Part shown: positions 7,440 to 9,297 of the stretch, in pieces | Position numbering within the stretch: the first letter of the stretch is position 1 | Layout of the letters: the number at the start of each line of letters is the position of its first letter | Assembly (NCBI GenBank): GCA_938010495.1 | Contig: CALLUT010000119.1 | Coordinates: forward strand, 1-9,297 | Origin: Candidatus Absconditabacterales bacterium | Lineage (GTDB): Bacteria; Patescibacteria; JAEDAM01; Absconditabacterales; Absconditicoccaceae | Reading direction: 5' to 3' | DNA length: 9,297 nucleotides | Program-made: the position numbers and the translations under genes | Notes under the pieces: model-generated | What the model was told of the DNA's origin: nothing | What the model saw: the letters and a program-made list of their open reading frames with translations, nothing else | Databases searched by the model: none

Positions 7440-8147
7440 TTAATATTGGACACGAACATCATGTAACCAAATTTTCTTAGGTAATGTAAGCATATATGCT
7501 ACTACATCAGCAAGATCAGCTGGGTCTGTAAATTTTTCTATTGGAAAATCTTCTCAAGTTTTATTGAACATTTGTGTGTTTGTTCCGCTTTGATATATTC
7601 ATGCAATTCTTACATTAGATCAGTTTAAATCATTTTTGAGCACCTCAGTAAATCAACGTACTCACCATTTACTGGCTGTATATACAGATTGTCATGCTTG
7701 CGCTGTAACTCATGATTTCGAAGAGACATTTATAATTGCTGCTTCTGTTCTTGATTGCAGTGTTGGTAAAAAGAGACGAGTACAATGGATAAGTCAAAGT
7801 AAATTTACTTGTATAACTTTTTCAATTGTAGATTCATCAATTGATTCTAATGGTGAAAGTTTTTGTCGTACTCATGCATTATTTATTAATACATCAATAG
7901 TTCAAAAATCTTCAATTATTTTTTGTACAGTTTCTTCGAGTTTCTTCGTATCACCAATATCACACGAGTATGAGCGTGCATCACTAGCTCAGTTTTTTAA
8001 TGCTTGTTCACATACTTTTTCTAACTTTTCTAGGTTTCTAGCAATACAAATAACAATTGCTTTTTCTTTAGCAACTCTCAATGCAATTTCTTTTCAAATT
8101 CAATCACTTGATCATGTAATTACTACTATCTTGTTTGTGAGATTCAT
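7440..8147 (-). CDS. Short-chain dehydrogenase/reductase (SDR)
   Basis: 235 residues, classical SDR size. The nucleotide-binding motif TGSSDGIG is at 11-18, and all three glycines are TGA codons. NNAG (89-92; Gly TGA) follows. Catalytic residues are Ser143 (NVSSKSG), Tyr156 and Lys160 (YTASK), and Asn115 (VIQVNLLG), so the tetrad is intact. Arg37 after the second strand (CIARNLEKL) would favour NADP(H), by family knowledge. The substrate cannot be told from sequence. The start MNLTNKIVVITG is the normal SDR opening. It lies 64 bases after a small membrane-protein gene on the same strand and may be co-transcribed with it. Its stop abuts the SPFH stop with no gap. The long plus-strand open frame at 7636-8166 is only its shadow. 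Confidence 0.93.
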
Positions 8148-8211
8148 ACGAATGTTTGTAAAGTAAATAAATACAACTATAGCAGTGCTGAATAAAATTA
8201 CAAATAATTTA

Positions 8212-8604
8212 CTATTTTTTCTTATTTTTTAATTTATTTATTACTGTTGATTTTTTTGCTAGTCGACTTTCTATACCTTGGAAAAGATCATTTCACAAAA
8301 ATATTGCATGACATATATATCAAGCAATTGAAACAAGTAATAGAACAAATGCAGTTTCTTTGAAACTAAAAGGGAATGACATATATCAAGCGATATCGAG
8401 TAACTCACCAAAAAAGAAAATATTTCATAGTAATGTAAAAACTGCTGATCCTAAAAATCCTAATCATTTTCGAGAGGTTCTTTTGAAGTGTATTTTACTA
8501 ATAAAATCGATTCATTTTATATATCAGGTCAGCATCAAAATCGGACCAATGATTGGTACAAAATCTAAGCTTCTTGCAAGAATTTTTTTATAATTATCAA
8601 ACAT
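8212..8604 (-). CDS. Small membrane protein, unrecognised
   Basis: 130 residues, from ATG 8604-8602 to TAG 8214-8212, uninterrupted when TGA is Gly (seven TGA codons). Hydrophobic stretches lie at about 14-35 (DFVPIIGPILMLTGY), 48-70 (LGFLGSAVFTLLGNIFFFG) and 84-104 (TAFVLLLVSIAGYICHAIF). A short basic segment (HFKRTSRK) separates the first two, and the tail is strongly basic (RLAKKSTVINKLKNKKK), consistent with cytosolic loops. No conserved domain is recognised. The SDR gene follows 64 bases downstream on the same strand. The plus-strand open frame at 8360-8593 is a shadow of this gene. Confidence 0.78.
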
Positions 8605-8629
8605 TATTTTGAAGAAATATAGAGTGATC

Positions 8630-8638
8630 AGTATAACA
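8630..8638 (-). promoter_or_regulatory. Candidate extended -10 box for the 8604 gene
   Basis: On the minus strand the bases read TGTTATACT, an extended -10 pattern (TG-n-TATACT), about 25 bases before the ATG at 8604. No convincing -35 box accompanies it. If used, it overlaps the region just before the plus-strand ORF at 8640. Confidence 0.25.
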
Positions 8639-8639
8639 A

Positions 8640-8840
8640 ATGTTGTTACAAAATCTATTAGATGATCTATATAATATCGATCCAGACTTGACTTTACTAT
8701 GCATTACAAATATAGTACTTTTAATTAGACCGTTTTGTGAACAAACTAGAAATGATTTTTCTATGGCATGGGGATATGCCTATTTGACACTAGTGATGGC
8801 TAATTTCGTATATTTCTCTCTGTTTTCTAGAAGAAATTAA
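8640..8840 (+). CDS. Possible 66-residue hydrophobic protein (uncertain)
   Basis: ATG 8640 to TAA 8838-8840 encodes 66 residues with two moderately hydrophobic segments, LTLLCITNIVLLI (about 17-29) and YAYLTLVMANFVYFSLF (about 46-62). It has no TGA codon and only one glycine, so it lacks the coding signature seen in its neighbours. No ribosome binding site or known domain is visible, and only 35 bases separate it from the divergent gene at 8604. If not real, 8605-8877 is simply an intergenic region carrying the promoters for the membrane-protein gene and the helicase gene. Confidence 0.38.
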   Translation: MLLQNLLDDLYNIDPDLTLLCITNIVLLIRPFCEQTRNDFSMAWGYAYLTLVMANFVYFSLFSRRN

Positions 8841-8877
8841 CTGGCACTTTTGTTTATTATAACTTATTAAATCACCA

Positions 8878-9297
8878 ATGAAATTTTCTGAAATGGGCTT
8901 ATCAGCCTCAACTTTATGAGCGCTCGAAAAAAAGTGATTCGAAACTGCATCACCTATTCAAGAAGCATGTATTCCATTATTATTAGATGGAACCAAAGAT
9001 ATTATATGACAAGCACAAACCTGAACAGGTAAAACCGCTGCATTTGCTATTCCTGTAATTGAAAAGATTGATCTTTCCAAAAAATATGTACAAGCAGTTG
9101 TTGTTGCACCAACAAGAGAACTCGCAATACAAGTTTCTAACGAAATTGACTCATTAAAATGAAGCAAAAGAATTTCTGTGGTTCAAGTGTATTGAGGTGC
9201 ACCAATATGAAAACAATTACAACAACTTCGTGATAGACCTCAAATCGTTGTGGGTACTCCATGAAGAATGATCGACTTTATTAATAGGGGAAAGTTA
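8878..9297 (+). CDS. DEAD-box RNA helicase, N-terminal part (runs off right edge)
   Basis: 140 residues are present, and the frame is open at the edge. Visible in order are the Q motif ([14 protein letters not shown], with Phe21 and Gln28), motif I/Walker A AQTGTGKT (46-53), motif Ia PTRELAIQ (78-85), a GG element in VYGGAPIG (104-111) and motif Ib TPGRMIDF (127-134). The DEAD motif and the second RecA-like domain lie beyond the window. Several of the glycines, including the first in Walker A and the one in TPGR, are TGA codons. These ATP-dependent helicases unwind RNA in ribosome assembly, decay or cold adaptation; which one (CsdA-, RhlE- or SrmB-like) cannot be settled from the N-terminal half. 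The ATG fits the family's usual start, just before the Q motif. Confidence 0.95.

Noticed and set aside
7636..8166. 176-codon plus-strand open frame
   Set aside because: It lies antisense to a complete SDR with all catalytic motifs; its composition is that of a shadow frame and no known domain is visible.
8309..8391. Near-repeat TGACATATATCAAGC (8377-8391) and TGACATATATATCAAGC (8309-8325)
   Set aside because: Both lie inside one coding region and encode similar AGY-containing membrane segments; two copies only, with no spacing pattern of a functional repeat.
8360..8593. 77-codon plus-strand open frame
   Set aside because: It is antisense to a three-helix membrane protein that is continuous on the minus strand under code 25 and densely uses TGA for Gly.
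8878..9297. UGA read as tryptophan (mycoplasma-type code 4) or selenocysteine
   Set aside because: Trp or Sec in Walker A, GGQ and TGxxxGxG would destroy the motifs; TGG is separately used for Trp, and TGA is far too frequent for selenocysteine.
1..9297. tRNA, rRNA, riboswitch or CRISPR array
   Set aside because: No cloverleaf with a GGTTCGA-type T arm, no rRNA-like tract and no regularly spaced repeats were found in the gaps, which are all under 300 bases.

Overview
The window reads as a piece of chromosome from a candidate-phyla-radiation bacterium that uses genetic code 25 (UGA = glycine), that is, Absconditabacteria (SR1) or Gracilibacteria (BD1-5). The sequence is strongly AT-rich. Under the standard code it breaks into short fragments. 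If TGA is read as Gly, long continuous proteins appear, and TGA falls on invariant glycines: the GGQ motif of an ArfB homologue, the Walker A motif of a DEAD-box helicase, the TGxxxGxG and NNAG motifs of a short-chain dehydrogenase, and an ADGG motif of a photolyase. Every complete gene ends in TAA or TAG. All coordinates below use this code. I cannot tell SR1 from Gracilibacteria from this window alone.

Layout. Positions 1-133 (minus) hold the start of a secreted protein. Positions 302-4722 (plus) hold a tightly packed, probably co-transcribed set of six genes: an iron-sulfur photolyase of the PhrB type, an unrecognised 79-residue protein, a DUF2256 zinc-finger-like protein, a second photolyase-family protein whose FAD domain comes first, an ArfB/YaeJ ribosome-rescue hydrolase, and an RluA-type pseudouridine synthase. 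A DUF2853 protein with its own likely promoter follows (4829-5173) and ends at a clear hairpin terminator. Facing it on the minus strand is a histidine-rich four-helix membrane protein (5247-5711).

Further right are a small zinc-ribbon plus helix-turn-helix protein related to IS1-type InsA or transposase DNA-binding regions (5838-6110) and an SPFH/prohibitin-like membrane protein (6258-7439). The latter abuts, stop codon to stop codon, a minus-strand short-chain dehydrogenase (7440-8147). A small membrane protein lies upstream of the dehydrogenase on the same strand (8212-8604). A doubtful 66-residue ORF (8640-8840) and the first 140 residues of a DEAD-box RNA helicase (8878 to the edge) complete the window.

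How the genes fit together: the first part of the 302-4722 cluster looks like a light-driven DNA-repair module (two photolyase-family proteins plus DUF2256, a family often found beside photolyases), followed by two translation-maintenance enzymes. No rRNA, tRNA, CRISPR array or intact mobile element was seen. Classical Shine-Dalgarno motifs are nearly absent upstream of the starts.
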